Assembly: GCF_033097505.1 (NCBI RefSeq)
Contig: NZ_AP028654.1
Coordinates: 1,136,001-1,200,000 of the forward strand
DNA length: 64,000 nucleotides
Direction: 5' to 3'
Source of the DNA: Helicovermis profundi
GTDB lineage: Bacteria; Bacillota; Clostridia; Peptostreptococcales; Acidaminobacteraceae
The notes below the pieces were generated by a model. That model did not search any database. It was not told the DNA's origin and saw only the letters and a list, made by a program, of their open reading frames with translations. The translations under genes were made by a program, and so were the position numbers. Positions 16,961 through 24,889 of the stretch are shown here, one piece after another. How positions within the stretch are numbered: the first letter of the stretch is position 1; each line of letters opens with the position of its first letter.

Positions 16961-17956
16961 ATGTTTAAGAAAGCTAAAAAAATATTAAAAGATAGCGTAG
17001 TAATTGATGCGCATTTAGATTTAGGCGGAATTGTATATAATAATAGGATACTAGGAAAAACTAAAATTTTAAATGAATTATTTTTAAGTGATTTTAGAGA
17101 AGCTAGTGTTAATTTTATTATTGCAGCAATATTTGTAGAAACACCTTTTCTTGATAGTGCACTTAAAATGGCGTTACTTCAAATTGAACATTTGAAAGCA
17201 GATATAAAAGAGTGTAAAGATTTTGTTTTGGTTAAAAATTCTTTTGAAATGGAAGAAGCTCTTAAAGAAAATAAAATTGGTATAATTATGTCTTTAGAAG
17301 GATTAGAACCTATTGGTAGAAATATAGAACTATTAAATACCTTTTATGAATTAGGAATAAGAGGGTTTGGTGTAACATGGTCTAGAAGAAATTTTGTTGC
17401 AGATGGTTCTTATTTTGCTAGTCCTAGAGAAGGAGTACTTGGAGGATTGACACCATTTGGAATTGAAGTTATGAAAAAAGCTGAAGAATTGGGTTTATTT
17501 ATTGATATAAGTCATATTAATGATATTGGCTTTAAAGATGTTTTTAAGTACACTACTTCAGCAATAATTGCGTCACATTCAAATTCGAGAAAATTAAATA
17601 ATATAACAAGAAATTTAAATGATGAACAAATTATTAAAATAGCAAATAGAAATGGTGTTATAGGCGTAAATGCATATAAATCTATAGTTTCAAGCAATGA
17701 GTTAAAACAAAATATAATTGGTTTATGTGATCATATAGATTATATTGTGAATTTAACTAGTGATGAAAATATTGGTTTTGGATTTGATTTGTGTACGAAA
17801 TATTACAATACTGGTAAAATGTACGATTCTCTTAGAGATCACAAAGAAATTATTGGATTAACTATTGAACTTTTAAATAGAGGGTATTCTGAAAAAAGCA
17901 TAAAAAATATTATAGGAAACAATTTTTATAGTTATTTATTAGAAAAATTGAGATAA
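16961..17956 (+). CDS. M19 family (renal-type) dipeptidase
   Basis: A 331-aa binuclear zinc dipeptidase. The ligands are visible: H18/D20 in DAHLDLG, the bridging glutamate in SLEGLEP, and the histidines in DISHIND and ASHSNSR. The substrate-side aspartate lies in GFGFDLC. Family members hydrolyse L-Xaa-D-Xaa dipeptides, so L-Ala-D-Glu released by the P60 protein is a natural candidate. That would make an Ala-Glu epimerase unnecessary. No signal peptide. It is last in the operon, 3 nt after the P60 gene. Confidence 0.9.
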   Translation: MFKKAKKILKDSVVIDAHLDLGGIVYNNRILGKTKILNELFLSDFREASVNFIIAAIFVETPFLDSALKMALLQIEHLKADIKECKDFVLVKNSFEMEEALKENKIGIIMSLEGLEPIGRNIELLNTFYELGIRGFGVTWSRRNFVADGSYFASPREGVLGGLTPFGIEVMKKAEELGLFIDISHINDIGFKDVFKYTTSAIIASHSNSRKLNNITRNLNDEQIIKIANRNGVIGVNAYKSIVSSNELKQNIIGLCDHIDYIVNLTSDENIGFGFDLCTKYYNTGKMYDSLRDHKEIIGLTIELLNRGYSEKSIKNIIGNNFYSYLLEKLR

Positions 17957-18019
17957 TTATAAAAATATATTTAAAATCAAAGTTCCCCTTTGATATATAT
18001 ATAAATATTTTGTTTAGCA

Positions 18020-18072
18020 AAAAAGATTATATAACGTATTTAATTATAAAATATATGTTGTATAATCTTTTT
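18020..18072 (+). terminator. Terminator of the opp-P60-dipeptidase operon
   Basis: A 12-bp stem AAAAAGATTATA / TATAATCTTTTT with a 29-nt AT-rich loop is followed by a T-rich stretch. A TATAAT for the crcB group lies downstream near 18131. Confidence 0.5.
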
Positions 18073-18180
18073 GTTGTATTGTTTTTTACATAATTAAATT
18101 TTCAAGTATATGAATATTAAAGTAAATAATATATAATGTAAAAATAGAGAATGAAAAGAAAGAGAAAAGTTGGTGTTTAT

Positions 18181-18555
18181 ATGCAAAAAATATTTTTGGT
18201 AGGCGTTGGTGGTTTTATAGGAGCATCATTTAGGTATTATTTTTCAGGACTTTTTGTTAAATATGTAAGTCAAACTTACCCTTATGGAACATTATTTGTT
18301 AATATTCTTGGTGCACTTTTAATAGGGTTTATTATGGAAGCTAGTTTAGACTTTGCATTTATAACACCATCAATGAGATTATTATTAACTACTGGTATGT
18401 TAGGTGGATTAACTACTTTTTCGACATTTAGCTACGAAACAATTGGTATGTTATCTGATGGTAATTATGTTATAGGTTCTGTAAATATATTAGCAAATGT
18501 TTCTTTTAGTTTGCTTGCAGTTGTAGTGGGTAGATATTTAGCTCAGCTTATGTAA
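18181..18555 (+). CDS. crcB: Fluoride channel CrcB/Fluc
   Basis: A four-TM protein of about 124 aa, the normal Fluc size. GGFIGASFRYY, YGTLFVNILGA and GGLTTFSTFSYE are the family's signature stretches, including the Asn and Phe residues that line the fluoride pore. I choose ATG 18181 (MQKIFLVG). An in-frame ATG at 18151 would add ten basic residues not usual for the family. It dimerises to export fluoride. No fluoride riboswitch pattern is visible upstream. The following DUF190 gene is a frequent partner. Confidence 0.9.
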   Translation: MQKIFLVGVGGFIGASFRYYFSGLFVKYVSQTYPYGTLFVNILGALLIGFIMEASLDFAFITPSMRLLLTTGMLGGLTTFSTFSYETIGMLSDGNYVIGSVNILANVSFSLLAVVVGRYLAQLM

Positions 18556-18564
18556 GGAGGCCGT

Positions 18565-18897
18565 ATGAAAGTTAGAAAAGGTAAAATGCTTAAAATTTTT
18601 GTAGGTGAATCCGATAGATATCACGGAAAATCACTATTTGAATTAATTGTTAAGGAAATTAGGGAAGAAGGACTTTCGGGAGCAACAGTTATAAGGGGGA
18701 TTGAAGGATTTGGCAAGAGTAGTAATATTCATACAACTCATATTTTAAGACTTTCTGAAAGATTACCAATATTAATTGAAGTGATAGATACAAATGAGAA
18801 AATTGACGAACTTCTTCATGTACTTAAAAAGTACTTAAATATGGGAATGTTTGTTACCTTAGACAATATAAATATTATTGAGAAAATAGAGGATTGA
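18565..18897 (+). CDS. DUF190 protein (CrcB-associated, PII-like)
   Basis: A 110-aa protein matching the DUF190 pattern: LKIFVGESDRYHGKSLFELIV near the start, GLSGATVIRGIEGFGKSS in the middle, LPILIEVIDT later. The family has a PII-like ferredoxin fold and is often encoded next to crcB; its exact role is unknown. ATG follows AAGGAGG, which overlaps the crcB stop. Its TGA stop overlaps the next start (ATTGATGG). Confidence 0.85.
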   Translation: MKVRKGKMLKIFVGESDRYHGKSLFELIVKEIREEGLSGATVIRGIEGFGKSSNIHTTHILRLSERLPILIEVIDTNEKIDELLHVLKKYLNMGMFVTLDNINIIEKIED

Positions 18898-19196
18898 TGG
18901 GTAAAATTATGGAAAAAGAAAAATTTATAGAAATAGAAAATAATAATATTGTAAATGAAAATCAAAAGAAAATAACAATTTTTACAGAAGATGATAAAGA
19001 AATTAAGTGTAATGTAGTTGCTATATTTAAAAATGAAAAAAATGCTAGTGAATATATAGCAATTGTGCCAGAAAATGAAACAAAGGTTTATTTATATGGC
19101 TTTAAAAATGTAGAAAATGTACCTGAACTTAATAAAATAGAAAGTGATGAAGAATTTCAAATAGTAAGTGATATTTTCAATTCAATGCTTGAATAA
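18897..19196 (+). CDS. DUF1292 protein
   Basis: An acidic protein of about 99 aa with the DUF1292 core (TIFTEDDKEIKCNVVAIF, YIAIVPENE, VYLYGFKN). The family is common in Firmicutes and has no assigned function. The start is ATG 18897, 3 nt after AGAGGA and overlapping the DUF190 stop. ATG 18909 is an alternative. It probably shares a transcript with crcB and DUF190. Confidence 0.75.
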   Translation: MGKIMEKEKFIEIENNNIVNENQKKITIFTEDDKEIKCNVVAIFKNEKNASEYIAIVPENETKVYLYGFKNVENVPELNKIESDEEFQIVSDIFNSMLE

Positions 19197-19272
19197 TATT
19201 TAATATAACTGTAAAATTTAAATCATTAAATAAATGTATAATGTAAGTATAGTCAATTAAAGGAGAAATATT

Positions 19273-19614
19273 ATGTATTACGTTACTATATTTGCAATTC
19301 TATCTGATGCACAATTTGGTACAACAAGGTATCAAGATATTGATAAAAAATTCATAAAAAAATATGATTTATTTGAAGAAGCTTATGAAGCTTTAAATAG
19401 TATAAAAAACACAAATTTAAAACATAATTTTCCTTATGCTGTAATTGAAAAAATTGATACAAGAAAAAACGGAAAATTAGTAGAAGAGCAAAAACTATTT
19501 AAACTTAATTTTACTTCAAATAAATACGAAAGCGAAACACGAGAAACTTTACTTAGTATTGCAACAAAAACATCTTTGAATCCATTTGAGGATGCTCAGT
19601 TTATAATTAGATAG
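19273..19614 (+). CDS. Hypothetical protein, 113 aa
   Basis: No family recognised. A soluble mixed alpha/beta protein without signal or membrane segment; it begins with a short hydrophobic strand and is otherwise charged. ATG follows AAAGGAGAAA. A possible TATAAT lies at 19237-19242, so it may have its own promoter. The second IS110 element lies just downstream. Confidence 0.7.
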   Translation: MYYVTIFAILSDAQFGTTRYQDIDKKFIKKYDLFEEAYEALNSIKNTNLKHNFPYAVIEKIDTRKNGKLVEEQKLFKLNFTSNKYESETRETLLSIATKTSLNPFEDAQFIIR

Positions 19615-19846
19615 GACTTAAGGGTTCTATTTTTTTTATATTAGTTCAAAAAAAGTAGTATAAATTGCATATATTTAATTAGTGGTATCCTGTGTATGAG
19701 TAACTAAGAAAATGATGATTATAAATTAAAGACCAGCTAGTAATAGTCAAGTAATTTAATAAAAAAAGTTCTTATTAAAAATGAGCATACTAAATAATGC
19801 TCGAGTAAAAATGAACATTCAATATTATTTACTGTAAAAATATTTA

Positions 19847-21151
19847 TTAAGCAGCAACAGGATTATGAAGTTTAGATTCTAAAAACATCCTTTTGTGGAC
19901 GAGTGGATTTCTAACTTCATATGGTTTTTGATTTTTTAGTATTGAAAAAATATAGCGAAGTAGTTTATTCATAACAGCTACAAGTTTAACTTTTTTCTTT
20001 TTCTTATCAAGGGCTATGTGATAATATTCATACAAAACAAGATTTATTGGCTTTTTATTTTTACTTGTACGTATTGAAGCAAGAGCGACTGTGTACAAAG
20101 CTCTTCTACCTATAGCAGTACCACGTTTGGACATTTTATTGCGATCACCGCTAAAATTGCCAGATTGATTAACGCTAGGATCTACACCGAAAAAAGCTAC
20201 AAGTTGTTGAGGCTTAGAAAAATTATTAATATCACCCATTTCAACTAACAAAGTAATTGCAGTTATATCACCAAGACCTTTGAAACTTTTAAGAAGATTA
20301 ATATTTTGTTTAAATACTTCTCCAAAAGAGGCATTGTCAATATATTGGTGAATTTCATCTACAATATTTCTAAGTTGATTTGTATAAAAATCAAAACTTT
20401 CGCTAAAACGTATTACTTTAGATTCAAAAAGCAAGGGAGTAATACCAATGATATTGGCACTATTAGCGATTTTTATAAGTTTGTTATATTTATTATTAGC
20501 CCAACTAGAACCACGTCTTGATGACTTTGTTAGAAGTTCAATAACAACTTTGGGCTCAGCGTTAAGAAGATGTTTAGGTGTTGGATATTTTCTAATAAAT
20601 ATTAAAGGTGTCTTACCTGTTATATTAGCAAATGCATTTTGAAGTCCTGGATAGTTAATATAAATATTATTTGAGAAAGTTTTTTTCAAATTTGCCTTTA
20701 AATCAACAACTTTGTAATACTCACGAACTAGGAGTTTAAGGTGTAAAAACTCCTCACTAGTGAATGTTGAAGTCTTTACATTATCAAATTTACAAATTTT
20801 TGCGATGGAAAGAGAATCTAATTTATCAGTTTTTACTTTTCTTATGTTCGAATTCTTGTTAGAATTAGTTATCAGAGGATTTATTACATGTATATCAATC
20901 TGATTTTTAACAAGAAAATGAAGAAGAGTAAGATGATATATTCCCGTGGATTCGCAAAATACTTTGGGACTATCGTTAAACTCTTCTTCAATTTTTTGTA
21001 GAAAAAGAAGAAGTTTATTGAAGCCCCCAAGTGTATGGCTAATTTTAAGGTTCTTACGGAATACGTCGCCATTAGGTTTTAAAGCAGTAACTACTGAAAA
21101 ATTAGCAGCAACATCAATGCCTACAACAGGCAAATGGTAATAGTTAGACAT
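19847..21151 (-). CDS. IS110-family DEDD transposase/recombinase
   Basis: The 434-aa protein has the N-terminal DEDD domain (GIDVA with D13, CESTGIY, VKTDKLDSLSI) and the C-terminal Transposase_20 domain (FKGLGDITA, catalytic Ser in NQSGNF). I choose ATG 21151 (MSNYYHLP), because GGGGG lies 7 nt upstream of it. The upstream in-frame ATG at 21187 would add 12 hydrophobic residues without a ribosome binding site. The frame is intact. Confidence 0.93.
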   Translation of the reverse strand: MSNYYHLPVVGIDVAANFSVVTALKPNGDVFRKNLKISHTLGGFNKLLLFLQKIEEEFNDSPKVFCESTGIYHLTLLHFLVKNQIDIHVINPLITNSNKNSNIRKVKTDKLDSLSIAKICKFDNVKTSTFTSEEFLHLKLLVREYYKVVDLKANLKKTFSNNIYINYPGLQNAFANITGKTPLIFIRKYPTPKHLLNAEPKVVIELLTKSSRRGSSWANNKYNKLIKIANSANIIGITPLLFESKVIRFSESFDFYTNQLRNIVDEIHQYIDNASFGEVFKQNINLLKSFKGLGDITAITLLVEMGDINNFSKPQQLVAFFGVDPSVNQSGNFSGDRNKMSKRGTAIGRRALYTVALASIRTSKNKKPINLVLYEYYHIALDKKKKKVKLVAVMNKLLRYIFSILKNQKPYEVRNPLVHKRMFLESKLHNPVAA

Positions 21152-21336
21152 AAAATAACCCCCATTTAAAATAATAAAGAGTAACAATAATTAGTGAGTC
21201 AATTAACCTTGTAAGTGACACGAATAATTCTCTAATAATATTTATGATCAAAGAGAAATTCAACCAGCTAAATCAAAGAATCTCACAATAATGCAAGCTT
21301 TGTTACGAATATAAACTCAAGAAATGAGTCATTCAA
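21152..21336 (-). ncRNA. Candidate bridge RNA region of the second IS110 element
   Basis: Noncoding, between the inferred left end and the recombinase gene, where IS110-group bridge RNAs are encoded. It contains TAGCTGG (21270-21264), repeated at the right end (19739-19733). Several short inverted repeats are present but I did not derive a fold. Confidence 0.35.
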
Positions 21337-21433
21337 GGAGAAGACGCATATACTCTTTATGAGATAACTATAATAGAAAAATTACAGTATGTTAAGTGGT
21401 TGAACTTATTTTTAATCACAAACAATATAAATG

Positions 21434-21483
21434 AATTAGGTAAGAATATTCGCAAGAAACTTAAGCAATATTTCTAACCTAAT
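21434..21483. other. Imperfect inverted repeat in the rlmH leader
   Basis: ATTAGGTAAGAATATT and AATATTTCTAACCTAAT form an imperfect stem of about 16 bp that ends 4 nt before the rlmH ribosome binding site. It may modulate translation or be the scar of an insertion. Confidence 0.4.
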
Positions 21484-21500
21484 TATACAAGGAGTAGGAA

Positions 21501-21980
21501 TTGAAAATTACTATAATATCTGTAGGTAAGATAAAAGAGAAGTATTTTACTTTAGCAATTGAAGAATATAGAAAAAGATTAAGTCGATATTGCACATTAA
21601 ACCTTATAGAAGTTGCTGATGAAAAAGCCCCAGAGACATTATCAGATAAGGATATGAATATCGTTAAGAAAAAAGAAGGAGATAGAATTCTTTCAAAAAT
21701 AAAAGATCCACAGCACGTTATAGCATTAGCTATTGAAGGGGGTCAAAGATCTTCAGTTGAATTTGCCAAGGAAATTGAAAAATATGCAATAGATGGGAAG
21801 TCGGATATTGTATTTGTTATTGGTGGAAGTTTAGGCATACATAAAGATGTTCTAAATAGAGCTAATGGCACAATTTCATTTAGTAAAATGACTTTTCCCC
21901 ATCAATTAATGAAAGTTGTTTTATTAGAACAGGTATATAGGGGTTTTAGGATTATTAGAGGTGAACCGTATCACAAGTGA
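21501..21980 (+). CDS. rlmH: 23S rRNA (pseudouridine1915-N3)-methyltransferase
   Basis: A 159-aa SPOUT methyltransferase, the standard RlmH length. The trefoil-knot SAM site is visible as [14 protein letters not shown] and the C-terminal signature as [30 protein letters not shown]. It methylates pseudouridine 1915 in helix 69 of 23S rRNA. It starts with TTG 7 nt after AAGGAG. The second IS110 element lies about 160 bp upstream, so the native promoter may have been displaced. Confidence 0.97.
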   Translation: MKITIISVGKIKEKYFTLAIEEYRKRLSRYCTLNLIEVADEKAPETLSDKDMNIVKKKEGDRILSKIKDPQHVIALAIEGGQRSSVEFAKEIEKYAIDGKSDIVFVIGGSLGIHKDVLNRANGTISFSKMTFPHQLMKVVLLEQVYRGFRIIRGEPYHK

Positions 21981-22051
21981 GTGGATGTTAAGTTAATATA
22001 TATATACTCTTAGCTTTAATATAAAAAATAAGAGTAGTATGGAGGATAAAA

Positions 22052-24295
22052 ATGACTGAATTATTAGCACCGGCAGGAAATATGGAAGCTTTAAAAGCTG
22101 CAATTTCTAATGGCTGTGATGCAGTATACTTAGGAATGCAAAAATTTGGTGCACGTGCATACTCATCTAATTTTGATTTAGAATCATTAAAAGAGGCGCT
22201 TACGTATGCACACCTTAGGAATGTTAAAATTTACGTTACAATGAATACTATTGTTTTCGAAAATGAAGTTGAAGAGATGAAAGAACAGATAAACAAACTA
22301 AATGAAATCGGTGTTGAAGGAATTATTGTCCAGGATCTGGCTGCTTTTGATTATGTAGTTAGAAACTTTCTTGATATGCAAGCACATTGTTCAACTCAAA
22401 TGGGAATAGACGATTTAGATGGCACTTTATTATTGAAAGAACTTGGTGCCAAAAGAGTTGTCTTATCTCGTGAAGTTGAGATTGAAAAAGTAAAAGAAAT
22501 AAAAAGAGTAGCTAAAATACCTTTAGAAATTTTTGTTCATGGTGCATTATGTGTATCCTATTCTGGAAACTGTCTAATGTCTGGATTAATTGGCTACAGA
22601 AGCGGAAACCGTGGAAGATGTGTTGGTTCATGCCGAAAGGAATATGAACTAATTGATAAGACTACTAATATTTCCCTAGGAAAGAGCTATATACTTTCTA
22701 CTAAGGAATTAAATACAATTGATTATATAAATGACTTAAAAGAAATTGATTCTTTAAAAATAGAAGGCCGAATGAAAGAGCCGGCATATGTTGCTAATGT
22801 TGTTTCAAAATATCGTATGGCATTAGATAATAAAATAACCGAAGAAGATAAAGATAGTCTGAGCAAAACATTTAATAGGACTTTTACTAAAGGGTATTTA
22901 TTTCACGAAAATGCAAAGGATATTACAAATATTTTAAGGCCTAATAATTATGGTTATGAAATTGGAAGAATTGGCAAGAGTGTTAAGGGCATGTATGAAA
23001 TAAAGCTTACACGAACTTTAAATCAAAACGATATAATTAGAATAAGTCATAATAATGAAGATGTAAATTTAACTGCTGTAAAATTGTATGATAAAGAAGG
23101 TAATTTAATTAATAAAGCAGATGATGTCTGCTTTATCAAGATTAAAGAAAAAATATCTAATGGTGATTTAGTATATATAACAAAGAATTATTTATTTTAC
23201 AAAGAGTTAGAATTAGCGAAAGAAAAAGAATTTAAGCGTTTTAATCTAGATATTAAAGTGTATGCATATTCAGATTCCAAGCTTATTATAGATGCAGAGG
23301 GATTGGGTTTCCATTATATATATGAAAGTGAGGAAACACTAGATGAAGCAATTAGTAATCCGACAACAAAAGAGCAGCTAACAAAGCAATTATCAAGATT
23401 AAATGATACTATATTTGAACTTAATCATGTAGATTTTGATGAATATAATGCATTTATTCCAGCTAAACTCCTAAATACAGCTAGAAGAGATATTGTACAA
23501 GGCTTATACGACTTAAAACTTAACAGCCAAAAGAAAAGAACAAAGCTATCAGACAAAAAAGAAAAAATAAGTTTTGATCCTAAAAAACCATACTTCACAG
23601 CCACTGTAACAACTAAGGAACAGTACGATGCTTGTGTGAGCTGTGGAATTAAAGAAATCTACTTTGAAAAAATTATTAGAAGAAATCAAAATGATTATAA
23701 GGAAAAAGAAGGCCAACTGCTTCTTGGTGGATATGGAGGAATTTATCATTACAGAAAAACCAATCCCTTTGTTACGGATTATTCTTTAAATGTGGTTAAT
23801 TCTACTAGTTGCTATGAATTATATAGATTAGGTGCAAAACGAGTAACTTTATCTTATGAATTGAATAAGAGTCAAATTACAGGTTTAATTAACGCTTATT
23901 ATAAAGAAAACGATGGTTATCCTGCACTTGAAATGATTGTATATGGTAAGGCTCCATTGATGTATACAAAATATTGTCCAATGAAAAAATTGAATCAATG
24001 CAGTATTTGTAAAATAAAGAGTTATGAGTTAAAAGATGAGCATGGAACCTTTCCTATGATTTCTCATGATGATTGTTCAACAACTATTCTAAATGGGAAA
24101 ACGCTTAATCTTTTAGATGAATTACAAAGCATAAAAGGAATAGAAGCATTTAGATTGAATTTTACAATTGAGTCAAAAAATCAAGTTGTAGAAACTATTA
24201 ATACAGCCTTAAGCAAATTAAATGGCTCAATGAATAAATCGAGTTTTAATCAGGAAACCGATACAAGAGGACATTTTAATAAAGAAATTTTGTAA
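22052..24295 (+). CDS. U32 family protein (long form, RlhA/TrhP-related)
   Basis: A 747-aa protein. The first half is a peptidase U32 domain: ELLAPAGNMEALKAAISNGCDAVYLG at the start, then HGALCVSYSGNCLMSGL and NRGRCVGSCRKEYEL, whose cysteines bind a 4Fe-4S cluster in relatives. A C-terminal collagenase-like region with a further cysteine group (YCPMKKLNQCSICK) follows. Related proteins hydroxylate RNA (RlhA on 23S rRNA, TrhP on tRNA), so an RNA-modifying role is more likely than proteolysis. ATG follows GGAGG. Probably cotranscribed with rlmH. Confidence 0.85.
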   Translation: MTELLAPAGNMEALKAAISNGCDAVYLGMQKFGARAYSSNFDLESLKEALTYAHLRNVKIYVTMNTIVFENEVEEMKEQINKLNEIGVEGIIVQDLAAFDYVVRNFLDMQAHCSTQMGIDDLDGTLLLKELGAKRVVLSREVEIEKVKEIKRVAKIPLEIFVHGALCVSYSGNCLMSGLIGYRSGNRGRCVGSCRKEYELIDKTTNISLGKSYILSTKELNTIDYINDLKEIDSLKIEGRMKEPAYVANVVSKYRMALDNKITEEDKDSLSKTFNRTFTKGYLFHENAKDITNILRPNNYGYEIGRIGKSVKGMYEIKLTRTLNQNDIIRISHNNEDVNLTAVKLYDKEGNLINKADDVCFIKIKEKISNGDLVYITKNYLFYKELELAKEKEFKRFNLDIKVYAYSDSKLIIDAEGLGFHYIYESEETLDEAISNPTTKEQLTKQLSRLNDTIFELNHVDFDEYNAFIPAKLLNTARRDIVQGLYDLKLNSQKKRTKLSDKKEKISFDPKKPYFTATVTTKEQYDACVSCGIKEIYFEKIIRRNQNDYKEKEGQLLLGGYGGIYHYRKTNPFVTDYSLNVVNSTSCYELYRLGAKRVTLSYELNKSQITGLINAYYKENDGYPALEMIVYGKAPLMYTKYCPMKKLNQCSICKIKSYELKDEHGTFPMISHDDCSTTILNGKTLNLLDELQSIKGIEAFRLNFTIESKNQVVETINTALSKLNGSMNKSSFNQETDTRGHFNKEIL

Positions 24296-24334
24296 TGAAT
24301 TTACAGTTAAATCGGACGTTATCTTCAAAAGCTT

Positions 24335-24368
24335 CCCCCTTAGTCTATTGGATAGATGTATTAGGGGG
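24335..24368. terminator. Hairpin in the convergent U32/ArsC-like gap
   Basis: CCCCCT (24335-24340) pairs with AGGGGG (24363-24368) around an inner TCTAT/ATAGA stem. The arms are GC-rich for this genome and sit between convergent genes. The T-run is weak in the plus direction. Confidence 0.4.
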
Positions 24369-24393
24369 ATTCTATTGTTTATATTTCATGCCA

Positions 24394-24732
24394 TTAATCC
24401 CAAGTTTTCCAAATTTCCGGCTTATATCCAATAGTAGCTTTCTTACCATTTCTTACGATTGGAGTTATAAGAACTTCTGTATAATCTAGAAGGATATTTG
24501 AAATAGTTTCAGGATCTCTTGTAAATGATAATCCACTTTCTTCGTAAAATGATGAATTTTCATTGATTAAATTTTCTAAACCAATAGATTGTGCAATGCT
24601 TTTTAATTCACCAGGGCTGATTCCTTTTTGAATTAAATCTATTTTTTGAAATTTTATTTTTCTCTCCTTAAAATACCTTTCTGCTTTTTTTGTTTCAAAA
24701 CATTTTTTCTTTCCAAAAATCTGAATATTCAT
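24394..24732 (-). CDS. ArsC/Spx-family protein with a single cysteine
   Basis: A 112-aa thioredoxin-like protein of the ArsC family (YffB/Spx group). IQIFGKKKCFETKKAERYFKE is the active-site region with one Cys and no CXXC pair, followed by KFQKIDLIQKGISPGELK and the conserved arginine/proline region LITPIVRNGKKATIGYKPEIW. It could be an arsenate-reductase relative or a redox/regulatory protein; the sequence does not decide. ATG follows AAAGGAG. Convergent with the U32 gene. Confidence 0.75.
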   Translation of the reverse strand: MNIQIFGKKKCFETKKAERYFKERKIKFQKIDLIQKGISPGELKSIAQSIGLENLINENSSFYEESGLSFTRDPETISNILLDYTEVLITPIVRNGKKATIGYKPEIWKTWD

Positions 24733-24889
24733 TTTAGCTCCTTTTGTTGTAATAAATAAATTCTACGTACATTATAATAATAGAATATGTCTATGATAAG
24801 TCAATAAGTATTTAGTTTTTTTATAAAACTATTAATGTTGTATAGCTTTGTTATAATGATTTTAGACTGTTTTAAAGGAGTAATGATTA

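Larger units (their letters stand above)
19736..21337 (-). mobile_element. IS110-family insertion sequence (second copy, different subtype)
   Basis: A single DEDD transposase gene with a noncoding 5' region of about 185 bp and a 3' region of about 110 bp. The right end contains AGTATGCTCA, then TTGACT, then TAGCTGG, in the same order as the first element (TAGCTAG there). The left end is placed at a CT core before TGAATGACTCATTT by analogy. Both ends are estimates, the left more so. It lies between a hypothetical gene and rlmH and interrupts neither. Confidence 0.5.

Noticed and set aside
17957-18180. Fluoride riboswitch upstream of crcB
   Set aside because: None of the conserved crcB-motif stems or the GGTGAT-like core is present; only a terminator and AT-rich promoter sequence are seen.
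20306-21140. Open frames antisense to the second IS110 transposase
   Set aside because: They have no ribosome binding sites or recognisable proteins and mirror the coding strand of a clear transposase.
24295-24489. Small plus-strand frame after the U32 gene
   Set aside because: It has no ribosome binding site of its own, crosses the terminator-like hairpin and runs into the antisense of the ArsC-like gene.
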